From Ovis canadensis (Eukaryota; Chordata; Mammalia; Artiodactyla; Bovidae): a stretch of 64,000 nt of DNA. The translations under genes were made by a program, and so were the position numbers. Every line of letters starts with the position of its first letter. The first letter of the stretch is position 1. The notes beneath the pieces were generated by a model. The model saw only the letters and a program-made list of their open reading frames with translations, did no database searches and was not told where the DNA came from. The stretch covers positions 39,281,001-39,345,000 of the forward strand of contig NC_091262.1 in assembly GCF_042477335.2 (NCBI RefSeq), given 5' to 3'. Shown piece after piece: positions 22,243-33,200 of the stretch.

Positions 22243-22487
22243 ATTAACTTAAAAACTTTTGCACAGCAAAGGAACCCATAAGTAAGATGAAAAAATAACC
22301 CTCAGAATGGGAGATAATATTTGCAAATGAAGCAATGGACAAAGGATTAACCTCTAAAATATACAAACAGCTCAATATCAGAAAAATAATCCAATTTAAA
22401 AAAATGGACAGAAGATCTAAAAGGCTGTTTCTCCAAAGAAGGCATAAAAAAGGGCCAAGAGTCATGTGCAAAGGTGCTCAACATGTA
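22243..22487 (+). mobile_element. L1 ORF2 fragment
   Basis: CAGAATGGGAGATAATATTT, GGACAAAGGATTAACCTCTA and AGAAAAATAATCCAATTTAA follow L1 ORF2 toward its C-terminus. It stops abruptly at CAACATG, where BovB sequence begins. Confidence 0.88.
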
Positions 22488-22878
22488 TGTATGGATGTGA
22501 GAGTTGGACCGTAAAGAAGCCTGAGCACTGAAGAATTGATGTTTTTGAACTGCGGTACTGGAGAAGACTCTTGAGAGCCCCTTGGACTGCAAGAAGATCA
22601 AACCAGTTGGTCCTAAAGGAAATCAGCCCTGACTATTCATTCAAAGTTTGGCCACCTGATACAAAGAGCTGACTCATTGGAAAAGACCCTGATGCTGGGA
22701 AAGAGTGAGGGCAGGAGGAGAAGGGGGTGACAGAGGATGAGAACATTGGATGGCAACACTGACTAAATGGACATGAGTCTGAGCAAACACTGGAAGATAA
22801 AGAAGGACAGGGAAACCCAGTGTGCTGCAGTCCATGGGGGTTGCAAAGAGTTGGACATGACTGAGTGACAGAACAACA
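22488..22878 (+). mobile_element. BovB LINE, 3' fragment
   Basis: Starts inside the BovB ORF at TATGTATGGATGTGAGAGTT and runs to the 3' end GACATGACTGAGTGACAGAA. It contains several indels. Its first bases are adjacent in BovB coordinates to the reversed piece at 22186-22230. Confidence 0.9.
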
Positions 22879-22879
22879 A

Positions 22880-23100
22880 CCAAAAGCACTGACATATACG
22901 CTACCGTGTGTAAAATAAATAGCTGGATGGCAGCTGCTGTGTAGCACAGGGAGCTCAGCCTCATGCTCTGAGATGACCTGGGGGGGCAGGGAGGGAGCCT
23001 CAAGAGGGGCAGGATATATGTGTACATATAGTTTATTCAATCTGCTGTACAGCAGAAACCAACACAGTGTTGTAAGGCAACTATAATAACAAATAAAAGT
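22880..23100 (+). mobile_element. L1 3'UTR
   Basis: GCACTGACATATACGCTACC, GCTGCTGTGTAGCACAGGGA and CAGTGTTGTAAGGCAACTAT, then AAATAAAAGTAA, form an artiodactyl L1 3' end in the same orientation as the ORF2 piece at 22243. Confidence 0.88.
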
Positions 23101-23119
23101 AATTTTCAAAAAGAGGAAG

Positions 23120-23800
23120 AGGAGAAAAAGGATCCCACCAGAGAGGAGTCAGGTAGTGACGAAGACTTTCTGCCTTACCAAACTTGAGTCAGGCTCCTCT
23201 GAGTCCTCATTCTAACCTTGAGCTCAGTTCCTGGCCTGCTTATTCCAATTTTAGCAAGAATCTTGCCAGCTTAGTTTAAAGAAAATCCCCCATCCTTGAT
23301 CCTATCTGATCAAATTCCTTACTTTTCACCCTTGAGAGCTTATTGCCCTGGCCTGCCCTCAGCAAATATCCTGTCAAGTTGGTTTAGACAGGATCCTCCT
23401 TAATTCTGCTATTTTGTCTTAGTAATTTTCCATCTACAGCCCTTACCTGCTCTTTGGTTATAAATCTCCACTTGCCCTTATTGTATTCATAGATGAGCCC
23501 AGTCTTCCTCCCCTGCAAAAGCCATTGTATCTGGGTTTCTTTCATGGTCCAGTGGTTAAGACCCTGCCTTCCAATTCAGGGAATGAGGGTTCAATCCCTG
23601 GTCAGGGAACTAAGATCCCACATGCCACAGGGCAACAAAACCCGGGTACCAAAGTGAAGACCCAGTACAGCCTAAATAAAATAAATAAACTCTTTAAAAA
23701 ATTGCAGTAATCCTACCTTGAGTAAAGTCTTCCTTACCATTTTTAACAAGTACCATAAATTATTTTTCTCTTTGAGGAGGCAGCCAGTTCCCAGAAACAG
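23120..23800 (+). mobile_element. Possible solitary LTR of an old endogenous retrovirus
   Basis: The layout resembles an LTR: TATAAAT at about 23458-23465, GATGAGCCCAGTCTTCCTCC downstream of it, and, after a CHR SINE, GAGTAAAGTCTTCCTTACCA in the place of the usual polyadenylation region. No flanking retroviral coding sequence is present. Ends and family are uncertain. Confidence 0.45.
23533..23703 (+). mobile_element. CHR-type SINE
   Basis: Starts TTTCTTTCATGGTCCAGTGG. GGTCAGGGAACTAAGATCCC is in the body, and the end is GACCCAGTACAGCCTAAATA with an A-rich tail. It interrupts the putative LTR. Confidence 0.87.
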
Positions 23801-23825
23801 AATGGATATAAAGTGCATCTAAGTA

Positions 23826-24048
23826 GATAAAGAGCCGACTCATTGGAAAAGACCCTGATGCTGGGAAAGATTGAAGGTAAAAAGAAAAGAGGGCAACAGA
23901 GGGTGAGATGGTTAGATAGCAACACTAACTCAATTAACATGAATCTGAGCAAACTCCAGGGAGATAGTGGAAGACAGAGGAGCCTGGCATGCTGCAGTTC
24001 ATGGGGTTGCAAAGAGTTGGACTCGACTTAGCGACTGAACAACAGCAG
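23826..24048 (+). mobile_element. BovB LINE, 3' end fragment
   Basis: AGCCGACTCATTGGAAAAGA to GACTCGACTTAGCGACTGAA, then ACAACAGC. The last 220 bp of BovB, with the ORF3' frame broken. Confidence 0.9.
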
Positions 24049-24233
24049 TAAAGTAGATGAGACCTTATCTAGCTTCCTAAAGACATCCTTGGCAACTTCC
24101 CCACACCTCCACAAGCACACACCTGTGGACAGAAAGAGTGGAAATGTCCCCAGTCCCCCGAGTATGGCATAGAAACAGCTTAGAAAGGGACCGTTTGGAC
24201 AGAAATAAAAGATGCTCTTCCCTGCATAAGTGG

Positions 24234-24425
24234 TAAGTCACATCAGTTATGTCTGACTCTCTGTGAACCATAGACCACCAGGCTCCTCTGTCCATGGGAT
24301 TCTAGAATACAGGAATGGGTTGCCATGTCCTCCTCCAGGGGATCGTCCCAACCCAAGGATCAAATCTGTGTCTCTTAAATCTTCTGCATTAGTAGGTGGG
24401 TTCTTTACCACTAGCGCTACCTGGG
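24234..24425 (-). mobile_element. Bov-tA SINE
   Basis: GTTATGTCTGACTCTCTGTG, GGGTTGCCATGTCCTCCTCC and TTTACCACTAGCGCTACCTG mark a reverse copy with a small deletion in the Bov-A part. Confidence 0.9.
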
Positions 24426-25625
24426 TGTGGACCCACCATCAAAATTCTTCACCCCAGCACCTACCGACATGCAAGACTCTTGACACTACCCTTGACTGAG
24501 GTCAGGTTTCCTCGGCTCTGACGCGAGCCAAAACAGAATTAAGTCGCATTATGGACAGCCAGGAATATTTCTTGCATGCAGCAGAAGGCGTATTGCCTTT
24601 CTATGCCCCTCACTGGCTAGACTGGGATACTTAACAGAGCTGTCCATGTCTTATTCACTTTCCTGTCTCTAGTGTCTCTTATGGAATTGCACTTATATAA
24701 GCGCTCAATTGATGTGTATGAAATAACAGTTTAGAATTTAAAAAATCGTTCTTAATTATCTTAACATATTGAGTTGACATTCTTGATTGCCCCTCTGACT
24801 TCTCCATCAGATGAGGAAGTCCTCAAAGGCAAGCACCATGTTTAACTCAAGCCTGGGAACATAGAAGACGGACACCCAGAGATGGTGGCCAATCAAAGCG
24901 ATAGGTGAAGGAGTATATGAATGCTGGTAGGAGACAGAGAAAAGGAAAGCTGCCTCTTTCTGAAACTTCCTGATCTCATCATTCATAAGATAAAGATAAC
25001 AATATCTATTACACAGACATGTTTTGAAGATGAAGTTAAAGGTGACAGTATTTGCGAAAAGACTTCACAATGCAAAGCATGCAGGAGACCTCTTACAAAT
25101 GTGAAAAACAATCAAAATTCACACTTATTGATTACATACAAATATGCCATTTGAAATAATTCATTTCTCCTCCCAGATCCAAAACAAGAATAGTAGCTCC
25201 TGCCTCTGTGGAATGGTATCTGCTTGGAATTCCTTACATGTGCACAGATCTAAATTGCAATTTGGGTTAAAAAAAGGAAATAAAACAGATGAAATTCCCC
25301 CCCAAAGAATAGCATTATTTTAAAAAATGAAACCTCAACTCAACCCCTAAAATGTTTATTTAGAAAACTGGAAATATTGAGCCCTATCACAAATACATTA
25401 TCATTTTAGATTATCTGACATTATGATTAATAAAACGTCAAAACCAGGCTGCTTGAGTACATGCTATAAATCATCTTCCAGACACCAGGATGGGTACTGC
25501 TTCTGACAGATGCTCCCAGCTCCAGGGGTGTTGTCCGAATGGGTGGGCACATCACCTAGGAAGCTCTGACTATAGATTCAAGCTCTGATTCAAGCTCTGA
25601 GTCCTGAGAGATTCAGTCATTAGGA
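24426..25625. other. Mostly unassigned, one MIR inside
   Basis: About 1.2 kb. 24970-25095 (GATAAAGATAACAATATCTA, AAGACTTCACAATGCAAAGC) reads as a degraded forward MIR. The rest shows no recognised element and no coding frame. Confidence 0.5.
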
Positions 25626-25836
25626 GCAGTCCTGGGTGGCTCAGTGGTAAAGAATCTGCCTGCCAATGCAGGAGATGCAGGTTTGATCGTGGGGTTGGGA
25701 AGATCCCCTGGAGGAAATGGCAACCCGCTCCAGTATTCTCACCTGGGAAATCCCATGGCCAGAGGAGCCTGGAGGGCTACAGTCTATGGGATCACAAGGA
25801 GTCGGACACGATTGAGCGACTAAACAGCAGCAGCTT
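25626..25836 (+). mobile_element. Bov-tA SINE
   Basis: CCTGGGTGGCTCAGTGGTAA and CCTGCCAATGCAGGAGATGC from the tRNA head, then GGACACGATTGAGCGACTAA with a CAGCAGCAG end. Complete. Confidence 0.92.
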
Positions 25837-26119
25837 AAGGCTCCAGAATGGCAGAACAAGGGACTCCTTGGAGAAATTCTCAATGCTTCGAGCAAGGGGT
25901 GAAGCGCATTCTACGGCATCTGAGGTCACATCACTGAGGTCAGGGAGCAGAGCCTCCTAACCAGCATGCTTCCTTTTCTGCATCATAGCCTCCAGCGGGG
26001 ATTGATTACTTTGTTCAGAAGGCAGAATCAGCAGATGTTACTGATATGGGACTGGAATTCTGCACTGCGGCTACCACACAAAGCTTTCTTTCTTTCTTTT
26101 TTTCAAGCCAAAGCAGCAT

Positions 26120-26745
26120 TATTAAAGGCTCAGACATGAAAAGGAGTGAAGCTGGGTCATTTGCAGAGATGTGAATGGACCTAGAGTCTGCCACACAGAG
26201 TAAATTAAGTCATAAAGAGATTTAATATTGTACATTAACTCATGTATACATGGAATATAGGAAAATGGTACAGATGAACTTATTTTCAGGGCAAGAATAG
26301 AGACACAGACATAGAGAATGGACTTGTGGATACAGGGAGGAAGGGAGTGTGGGATAAATTGAGACAGTAGCGCTGACATATATATACCACTGGGTATAAA
26401 ATAGATAGCTAGGGGGAAGCTGCTGTATAGCACAGGGAGCTCAGCTCAGTGCTCTGTGATGACCTAGAGGGTGGGATGAGGGGTGGGAGGGACACTCAAG
26501 AGAGGGGGGATTATATATATGTGTGTGAACTAACTTATTCAGTTGTGTCTGACTCTGTGACCCCATGGACTTTAGACCACCAGGTTCCTCTGTCCACAGA
26601 ATTCTCCAGGCAAGAATACTGGAGTGGGTTCCCATTTCCTCCTCCAGGATATATGTATACATATAGCTGATTCATATTGTTGTACAGAAGAAACTAACAC
26701 AATGTTGTAAAGCAACAATTCCCCAATAAATAAATAAACTTTAAT
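26120..26745 (+). mobile_element. L1 3' end, split by a SINE
   Basis: AGAGATGTGAATGGACCTAG, CATGTATACATGGAATATAG, GAGACACAGACATAGAGAAT and GGGAAGCTGCTGTATAGCAC, then after the SINE GATATATGTATACATATAGC and AACACAATGTTGTAAAGCAA. This covers the end of ORF2 and the 3'UTR of a ruminant-type L1. Confidence 0.9.
26522..26648 (-). mobile_element. Bov-tA SINE, head missing
   Basis: GTTGTGTCTGACTCTGTGAC to CCCATTTCCTCCTCCAGG, only the Bov-A part, inserted in the L1 3'UTR. Confidence 0.88.
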
Positions 26746-26963
26746 AAAAGAAATAAGCTCTCCTGTTTTAATTGATTCAGTGTTGGGTCATGTGCAAGAT
26801 CTGCTATTTAAGATGTGCATTTACAGGCCACTGTTGAAAATAGCTGCTTTTAAAATTCCTTGGGCTGCAGACTTGCTACATACAGCAAGACTCTGTCATC
26901 AGAGTTGTCATTTTTACCAGCATCTGTCTGCCCTGCTCTGGTGGAGATGCAGGCATCTCTACT

Positions 26964-27911
26964 AGGGCATCAGTTCAATTCAGTTCAGTCAATCAGTCAC
27001 GTACGACTCTTTGTGATTCCATGGACTGCAGCACTCCAGGCTTCCCTGCCCATCACCAACTCCCAGAGCTTGCTCAAACTCATGCCATCCAACCATCTCA
27101 TCCTCTGTTATCCCTTTCTCCCCCTGCCTTCAATCTTTCCCAGCATCAGGGTCTTTTCCAATGACTCAGCTCTTCACATCAAGTGGCCAGAGTATTGGAG
27201 CTTCAGCATCAGTCCTTCCAGTGAATATTCAGGATTGATCTCCTTGCAGTCCAAGGGACTCTCAATAGTTTCCTCCAACACCACAGTTCAAAAGCATCAG
27301 TTCTTCAGCGCTCAGTTTTCTTTACGGTCCAACTCTCACATCCATACATGACTACTGGAAAAAAACATAGCCTTGACTAGACGGACCTTTGTCAGCAAAG
27401 TAATGTCTCTGCTTTTTAACATGCTGTCTAGGTTGGTCATAGCTTTTCTTCCAAGGAGCTTTTAATTTCACTGCTGTGGTCACCATCTGCAGTGATTTTG
27501 AAGCCCAAGAAAGTAAAGTCTATCACTGTTTCCATTGTTTCCCCATCTATTTGCCATGAAGTGATGGGACTGCATGCCATGATCTTTGTTTTTTGAATGT
27601 TGAGTTTTAAGCCAGTTTTTTCCCTCTCCTCTTTCACTTTCATCCAGAGACTCTTTAGTTCCTCTTTGCTTTCTGTCATAAGGGTGGTGTCATCTACATA
27701 TCTGAGATTATTTCTGATATTTCTCCCAACAATCCTGATTCCAGCTTGTGCTTTCCAGCCCAGCATTTTACATGATGTACTCTGCATATAAGTTAAATAA
27801 GCAGAGTGACAATATACAGCCTTGACGTACTTCTTTCCCAATTTGGAACCAGTCTGTTGTTCCACGTGTGGTTCTAACTGCTGCTTCTTGATCTTGACCC
27901 TATGAGGGCAT
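26964..27911 (-). mobile_element. BovB LINE with 7-bp target duplication
   Basis: AGGGCAT at 26964-26970 and 27905-27911 brackets a reverse BovB of about 930 bp. On the reverse strand the region 27437-27916 encodes a run with LRYVDDTTLMTESKEELKS, so the catalytic YADD has become YVDD here, and the N-terminal half of the RT is missing. Several deletions occur relative to the 9.1-kb copy. Confidence 0.92.
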
Positions 27912-28221
27912 AACATACAACATTTGCCCCCCTTTTGTCTCCAACAGCAAGTGAGAGAGCCAGGACACTGGGCACTGGTGTATGAGAGTGAAACAATCTA
28001 AAAAGGAACAGAATTTAAACTAACCTCTTTCCCTGAACACTATACCCCTAAGAGAATGCTCCAGTCACGCAACCTTGCCTTTGAACCCTCAGTTTTTCTC
28101 TCCAGGCCCTACCCATGTGTCATCTTGAGCTCCCCCTAGAGGCTGGAGCACATTAGGATCAGGAAGCGCAGCTCCACCTTGAGAGGACTGGACCTAACTC
28201 TCTCTCTCTCTCTTTTAAGTG
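27912..28221. other. Unassigned, short TC repeat
   Basis: No element recognised. A TCTC run occupies about 28199-28213, just before a SINE. Confidence 0.45.
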
Positions 28222-28440
28222 TGTGTGAGTGTTCAGTCGCTCAGTCCTATCAGACTCTTTGAAACTCCATGGACTGTAGTCTAGTAGGCTCCTCTAATCC
28301 CTTCCCAAGCAAGAATACTGGAGTGAGTTGCCACTTCCTCCTGCAGGGGTTCTTCCCAACCCAGGGATTAAACCCGAGTCTCCTGCATTTCCTGCATTGC
28401 AGGCAGATTCTTTACCCCATGAGGCCGTGGAGAAGCCCCT
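28222..28440 (-). mobile_element. Bov-tA SINE
   Basis: GTTCAGTCGCTCAGTCCTAT, GTGAGTTGCCACTTCCTCCT and TTGCAGGCAGATTCTTTACC. Reverse copy with a 5-10 bp deletion in the Bov-A part. Confidence 0.9.
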
Positions 28441-28490
28441 TCAAATATATGAGAAACTATATATTTACTGTCCTCTCTCTTTTTAACCTT

Positions 28491-29005
28491 CAGTTCAGTT
28501 CAGTTCAGTTCAGTCTCTCAGTCATATCCAACTCTTTGTGACCCCATGAATCGCAGCACACCAGGCCTCCCTGTCCATCACCATCTCCCGGAGTTCACTC
28601 AAACTCACATCCATCGAATCAGTGATGCCATCCAGCCATCTCATCCTCTGTTGTCCCCTTCTCCTCCTGCCCACAATCCCTCCCAGCATCACAGTCTTTT
28701 CCAATGAGTCAACTCTTCACATGAGGTGGCCAAAGTACTGGCGTTTCAGCTTTAGCATCATTCCTTCCAAAGAAATCCCAGGGCTGATCTCCTTCAGAAT
28801 GGACTGGTTGGATCTCCTTGCAGTCCAAGGGACTCTCAAGAGTCTTCTCCAACACCACAGTTCAAAAGCATCAATTCTTCGGCGCTCAGCCTTCTTCACA
28901 GTCCAACTCTCACATCCATACATGACCACTGGAAAAACCATAGACTTGACTAGACGGACCTTTGTTGGCAAAGTAATGTCTCTGCTTTTCAATATGCTAT
29001 CTAGG
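28491..29005 (-). mobile_element. BovB LINE, 3' fragment
   Basis: The tail of repeated GTTCA units at 28492-28514 leads into the C-terminal ORF. Reverse-strand residues include MVFPVVMYGCESWTVKKAE and [20 protein letters not shown] in one open frame of 91 residues (28717-28992). It is one of the least diverged BovB copies here, so among the youngest. Confidence 0.93.
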
Positions 29006-29027
29006 TGCCTTAAACAATATCTATAAT

Positions 29028-29232
29028 TGGCTTCCCTTTTCGCTCAGATGGTAAAGAATCTGCCTGTAATGTGGGAGACCTGGGTTCTATATCTGGATCA
29101 GGAAGATCCCCTGGAGGAGAAATGACAATGCATTCCAGTAATCTTGCTTGGGAAACCCCATGGACAGAGGAGCCTGGCAGGCTATAACAGGGTCGCAAAG
29201 AGTCAGACACGACTGAATGACTAACACATACA
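29028..29232 (+). mobile_element. Bov-tA SINE
   Basis: TTGGCTTCCCTTTTCGCTCA, GTAAAGAATCTGCCTGTAAT and GACACGACTGAATGACTAAC. Complete forward copy. Confidence 0.9.
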
Positions 29233-30685
29233 CACCCTTAATAAACCTTGCAGTTCCTACCATCTGCCATCTGGGTTCCTCTTGCAGGTTCCCCAGTCCT
29301 CAGGCTCACATTAATGTGGTGATCATACATCCACTGTGAACCTCAGGAGTTAAGCCAATCTGCCTGCACCATCATCAGAGCTGGTCACTCAGAGCTATGT
29401 CTGCGGAAACCTATGTTCCATGAACAGATGGGAGTTTCCTCTCAATATATCCTCTGTGAACTCCTTCCACACCACTTGGCAGCCTCTTTTCTCATCCAGA
29501 CCCTGAGGGTCAATTTGGAGGCAAATGATGCCCATATGGACAATGTTTGAATGGAAAGTGTGTGCAGCTGTTGAGGCTGCCAGGACCAGATGTTTAACTG
29601 ATGATCTTCTCGGGCTCAAGATGAACTTGTCTGAAGTAGTGTTCACAGGAGACTGCCTGCTGAGAAACTACTGCTCTACCTTAGAAAACGGTTGTCTTTC
29701 AGCGTGTCTAAAATAGCCTGAGATTCAAGGAACTTGGTAAGAGAGAAAGGCAAAGGTTTTGTAAAGCAAAGGTCCCCCACTGGTAGGTGTGTAGTTTGCA
29801 GCTATTGCTGTGTTTGGCCTCCCAGACTTTTTAAAAAATTAATTGCCATGATTTTATGAATTGCTCACATAAGTACCGCCTCCAACATTGCACACCTGGC
29901 TTGCTTTCCTATTTCACTACACCTGCCTGGCTAGAGCATGCCACTCAGTTCCGTTTTTCCCAGTTTTATGACTCTGAGGCATGGCAGGATTCAGGGACTT
30001 CTCCTGAGTTTCTGTTCTTGGCTGAGTGTTGAAGAGTAGCTCATAGAGTAATCCTGTTTTGTCTTTGTTTCTCTAAAGTGGGGGAAATTAGTTTTTAGCT
30101 CCCTCTTGAAGAACACAATGATACTTTTTACTGAAAGGAGTTTTGAAGCTCTCACTCACTGCTGGAACTGGCCAAGAACACAGCCATGTCAGAGACCCTA
30201 GAGGCCCACAGCCTGCTCAGATAAGGGATCCTGAAGTCTGAGATCTCAGCAATGACCGACATCAGATGATGTCACCAGATGACATCATCTGTCCAAGGGA
30301 GCAGAATTTTCATAGTCTCGACTGATGTACCTGTGTCCATTGAGATGGTTCTTGGAGTAAGGGCATGCCACAGACTTTCCTACCCCACTTCCTTATCTTT
30401 CTGGGGGTTCAGAGGCCACAATTGCCACACACTGGAGGGGCATGTGGCTGAGTTCTAGCCAGCTGGGTGGAAACAAGGTGTTTCCCATGCTCAGAGCTTC
30501 ATCATCTCTCCCTTTCCATGGGTGGCATGGGAGGAACTTTGATGTTCAACAGAGTCACAAAACAGAAGAAGGATCCTGGGTTCCTGAGTCACCGCTCCCT
30601 CCCACTGAAATGACTTTTCTTCCTTTCCCTTTTCTGCTGCTCTCCTTCCTCATCCCCTGCTTTGAATCTCAGTGTTCTCCAGGAT
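29233..30685. other. Unassigned, repeat-poor
   Basis: About 1.45 kb without a recognised repeat, unusual in this window. A reverse open stretch of 83 residues (29395-29646) and a forward one of 81 (30442-30687) have no known domain, and I do not call them genes. GATGATGTCACCAGATGACATCATC at 30265-30289 is a local near-palindrome. Confidence 0.4.
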
Positions 30686-30711
30686 AGAATACATAGAAAA
30701 CCCTAAAGACG

Positions 30712-30764
<53 letters not shown>
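30712..30764. repeat. CA dinucleotide microsatellite
   Basis: About 26 uninterrupted CA units. The flanks on both sides are L1 ORF2. The L1 itself has a short CCACACACA at this place, so the array expanded from it. Confidence 0.97.
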
Positions 30765-30766
<2 letters not shown>

Positions 30767-30967
30767 TCCCTTAGAACTAATCGATGAATTCAATAAAGCT
30801 GAGCTGCAGGATACAAAATAAATATACAGAAATTTGTTGCATTTCTATATACTAATAGTGAACTATCAGAGAGACAAATTAAGAAAGCAATCCCATTTAC
30901 AGTTTCAACAGAGAATAAAATATCTAGGAATAAATTTAATCAAGGAGGTGAAAGATCTGTACACTGA

Positions 30968-31149
30968 GGTTAAAGCTTCTGCCTGCAATGCAGGAGACCT
31001 GGGTTCGATCCCTGGGTCAGGAAGATCCCCTGGAGAAGGAAATGGCAACCCACTCCAGTATTCTTGCCTAGAAAATCCCATGGACAGAGGAGCCTGGCGG
31101 GCTACAGTCTATGGGGAAGCAAAGAGTCGGACATGACTTAGCAACTTCA
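30968..31149 (+). mobile_element. Bov-tA SINE, head truncated
   Basis: Starts GGTTAAAGCTTCTGCCTGCA without the usual first 20 bp, then GGTTCGATCCCTGGGTCAGG (B box) and the Bov-A part to GACATGACTTAGCAACTTCA. Nested in L1 ORF2. Confidence 0.9.
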
Positions 31150-31404
31150 TAAGACACTGATGAAAGAAGCTGAAGACACATATATATGGAAAGGTATTTT
31201 ATTCTCATGAATTGGAAGAATTAGTATTGTTAAAACATCCTTGCACAAATTCAAAGCAATCTGTGTAAAATTTCCATGGCATATTTCACAGAATTATAAC
31301 AAATAATTCTAAAATTTGTATGGAACCACATCAGTTGTGTTAACGTTACTCAAACTTATCAGTAGATTTCCTTTAAGCCATATCCTTCTCGTTCTTCTTA
31401 AACT

Positions 31405-31700
31405 TTTAGAAATAATTTTATTTATTTATTTTGGCTGCACTGGGTCTTCGTTGCTGTGCTCAGGCTTTCTCTAGTTGCAGCGAGTGGAGGCTACTCTCGA
31501 GCTGTGGTGCTCAGGCTTCTCACTGCAATGGCTTCTCTTTTTGCAGAGCATGGGCTCTAGGGTGCATGGGATTCAGTAGTTATGTCACATGGGCTTATTT
31601 GCCCCGAGGCATGTGGGATCTTCCTGGACCAGGGACAAAACCCATGTCCCCTTCACTGGCAGGCAGATTCTTAACCACTGGACCACAAGGGAAATCCCTA
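31405..31700 (-). mobile_element. CHR-1 type SINE, full length
   Basis: Reverse copy: TTTATTTATTTATTTTGGCT tail, then TCTCTAGTTGCAGCGAGTGG, GGCTTCTCACTGCAATGGCT and GGCAGGCAGATTCTTAACCA, and head ACCACAAGGGAAATCCC. This is the long CHR form. Confidence 0.9.
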
Positions 31701-32797
31701 AATCCTTGCTTTAATTGATTGATCTGGTGCCTGACTAATGATCAAACAGCAAAAACTAGTTTTATTCGATAAAGATCATCTTCAAAATGTGCTACTCCAA
31801 AGTTAAAAAAAAAAAAACTACCTAACACCCCATTACCTGGAACACCAATCTGGAGTTCACAAATTGGACTCATAAGCCCCCAAGTCTCTATGGAGATTCA
31901 TCAAATTCTGCATCAGCCTGCCTGGCCAGTGATGTTTGCCAACTTTTCACATATTTCTTCATCTTCAAAATGGAAACAAGGCTATTTCTCAGCTGGAGCT
32001 ATTGAGAAGAATAAATAATAAGCAAGTGTTTGTAAAGCAGTTGACACCAGCTAAAGGGCTTGCTGACCAAGAAAAAGTGAAAGCACTCATAAATCCCATT
32101 AACATCATCCTATCTGTCTCGACCTCTCCCTGTCCACTTACCATCATTCATTTTTAATCAGAAACTAAGTTACCTTAGTACAGAGGAGTTTTCAAAGTGC
32201 ACACAGAAAATATGACTGAAAGAGATCAGGTGCAGGTTTTGAAAAACTGGCATTGACTGCCAGCAAACAAGTGATCCACATTACTCAAGCCCAAGCTAGT
32301 TGCACGTACCGTTGGCTCCTGCTACCTATATTCAATCAAGGCACTTGAGAGCAAATGGATGATATGTTTTCCTGTCAAGGCCCTGTATGTGGTTCCAGTC
32401 AGCACCTTGAGCCAGAGATAAAAGATAGAGAAGAAAATCAAGAGTGAAATGAAAAGAGAGAACACATAAGCCTGAGAGTACTGGTGTCCACGTGTGACCA
32501 ATACATATGACTTTTCAAATGTTTATTACTATCTACTTGACCTACTGTGGACATGCCAGAGAATGGCTGATACGCTCACATATCTAGGTAGGTGTCTGGT
32601 GTTGAGCAGGCACTCAATAAATCATTGTTGCACACGGAATTTGCTTTAAACACAGCAGCAGTTAAAACTAGATCTTTTTTTAAGTTCTTCAAAGTTTTAT
32701 CATATTTGATAACAACTTTTTTTTCATTTGTTACAAAGCCTAAGCCCATATACAAAATTAGGAACACACTTAGAAACCTCTTTTGAAGAATACTTTG
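31701..32797. other. Unassigned, possible MIR tail
   Basis: About 1.1 kb with no clear element. GAGCAGGCACTCAATAAATC at 32605-32624 resembles a MIR-type 3' end. Confidence 0.4.
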
Positions 32798-32985
32798 TCA
32801 GTTGCTAAGTTGTGTCTGACTCTTTGCAACCCCATGGACTGCAGTGTGCCAAGCTTCCCTGTCTTCCACTACCTCCCAGAGTTTGCTCACTCATGTCCAT
32901 TGAGCCAGTGATGCTATCCAACCATCTCATTCTCTGTCACTCGCTTCTCCTGACCTCAATCTTTCCCAGCATCAGGGTCTTTAAA
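32798..32985 (-). mobile_element. BovB LINE, 3' end fragment
   Basis: GTCAGTTGCTAAGTTGTGTC and CCTCAATCTTTCCCAGCATC. Older and shortened (about 190 bp). Confidence 0.9.
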
Positions 32986-33077
32986 ATGCCTTACTCTTTT
33001 TTAACTGAGTTTTTAAAAAATTAAAATGCAATATTTCAATACTGCTTTGAAAACTTAAATGTGAAGCCATAGGATGT

Positions 33078-33200
33078 CAGCTTGTTGCTCTGTGATGACC
33101 TAGAAGGGTGGGATGGCAACAGGGTAGGGGGTGGGAGGGAGGTTCAGGAGGGAGGGGATATACATATACATATACCTGGTTCACTTCGTTGGCACGATGA
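33078..33200 (+). mobile_element. L1 3'UTR fragment
   Basis: GCTCTGTGATGACCTAGAAG, the G-rich GGGTAGGGGGTGGGAGGG run, and GGGATATACATATACATATA match the artiodactyl L1 3'UTR. Confidence 0.8.

Larger units (their letters stand above)
30690..31335 (+). mobile_element. L1 ORF2 fragment containing a microsatellite and a SINE
   Basis: ACATAGAAAACCCTAAAGAC (start of the L1 RT region just after the FADD box) is followed by CA repeats, then TGAATTCAATAAAGCTGAGC, TAGGAATAAATTTAATCAAG, a Bov-tA, and TAAGACACTGATGAAAGAAG. The L1 continues to TTTGTATGGAACCACATCAG. Reading across the inserts gives a continuous L1 segment. Confidence 0.9.

Noticed and set aside
24921..25154. 77-residue forward open frame as a small gene
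   Set aside because: Its second half overlaps a degraded MIR SINE and no domain is visible.
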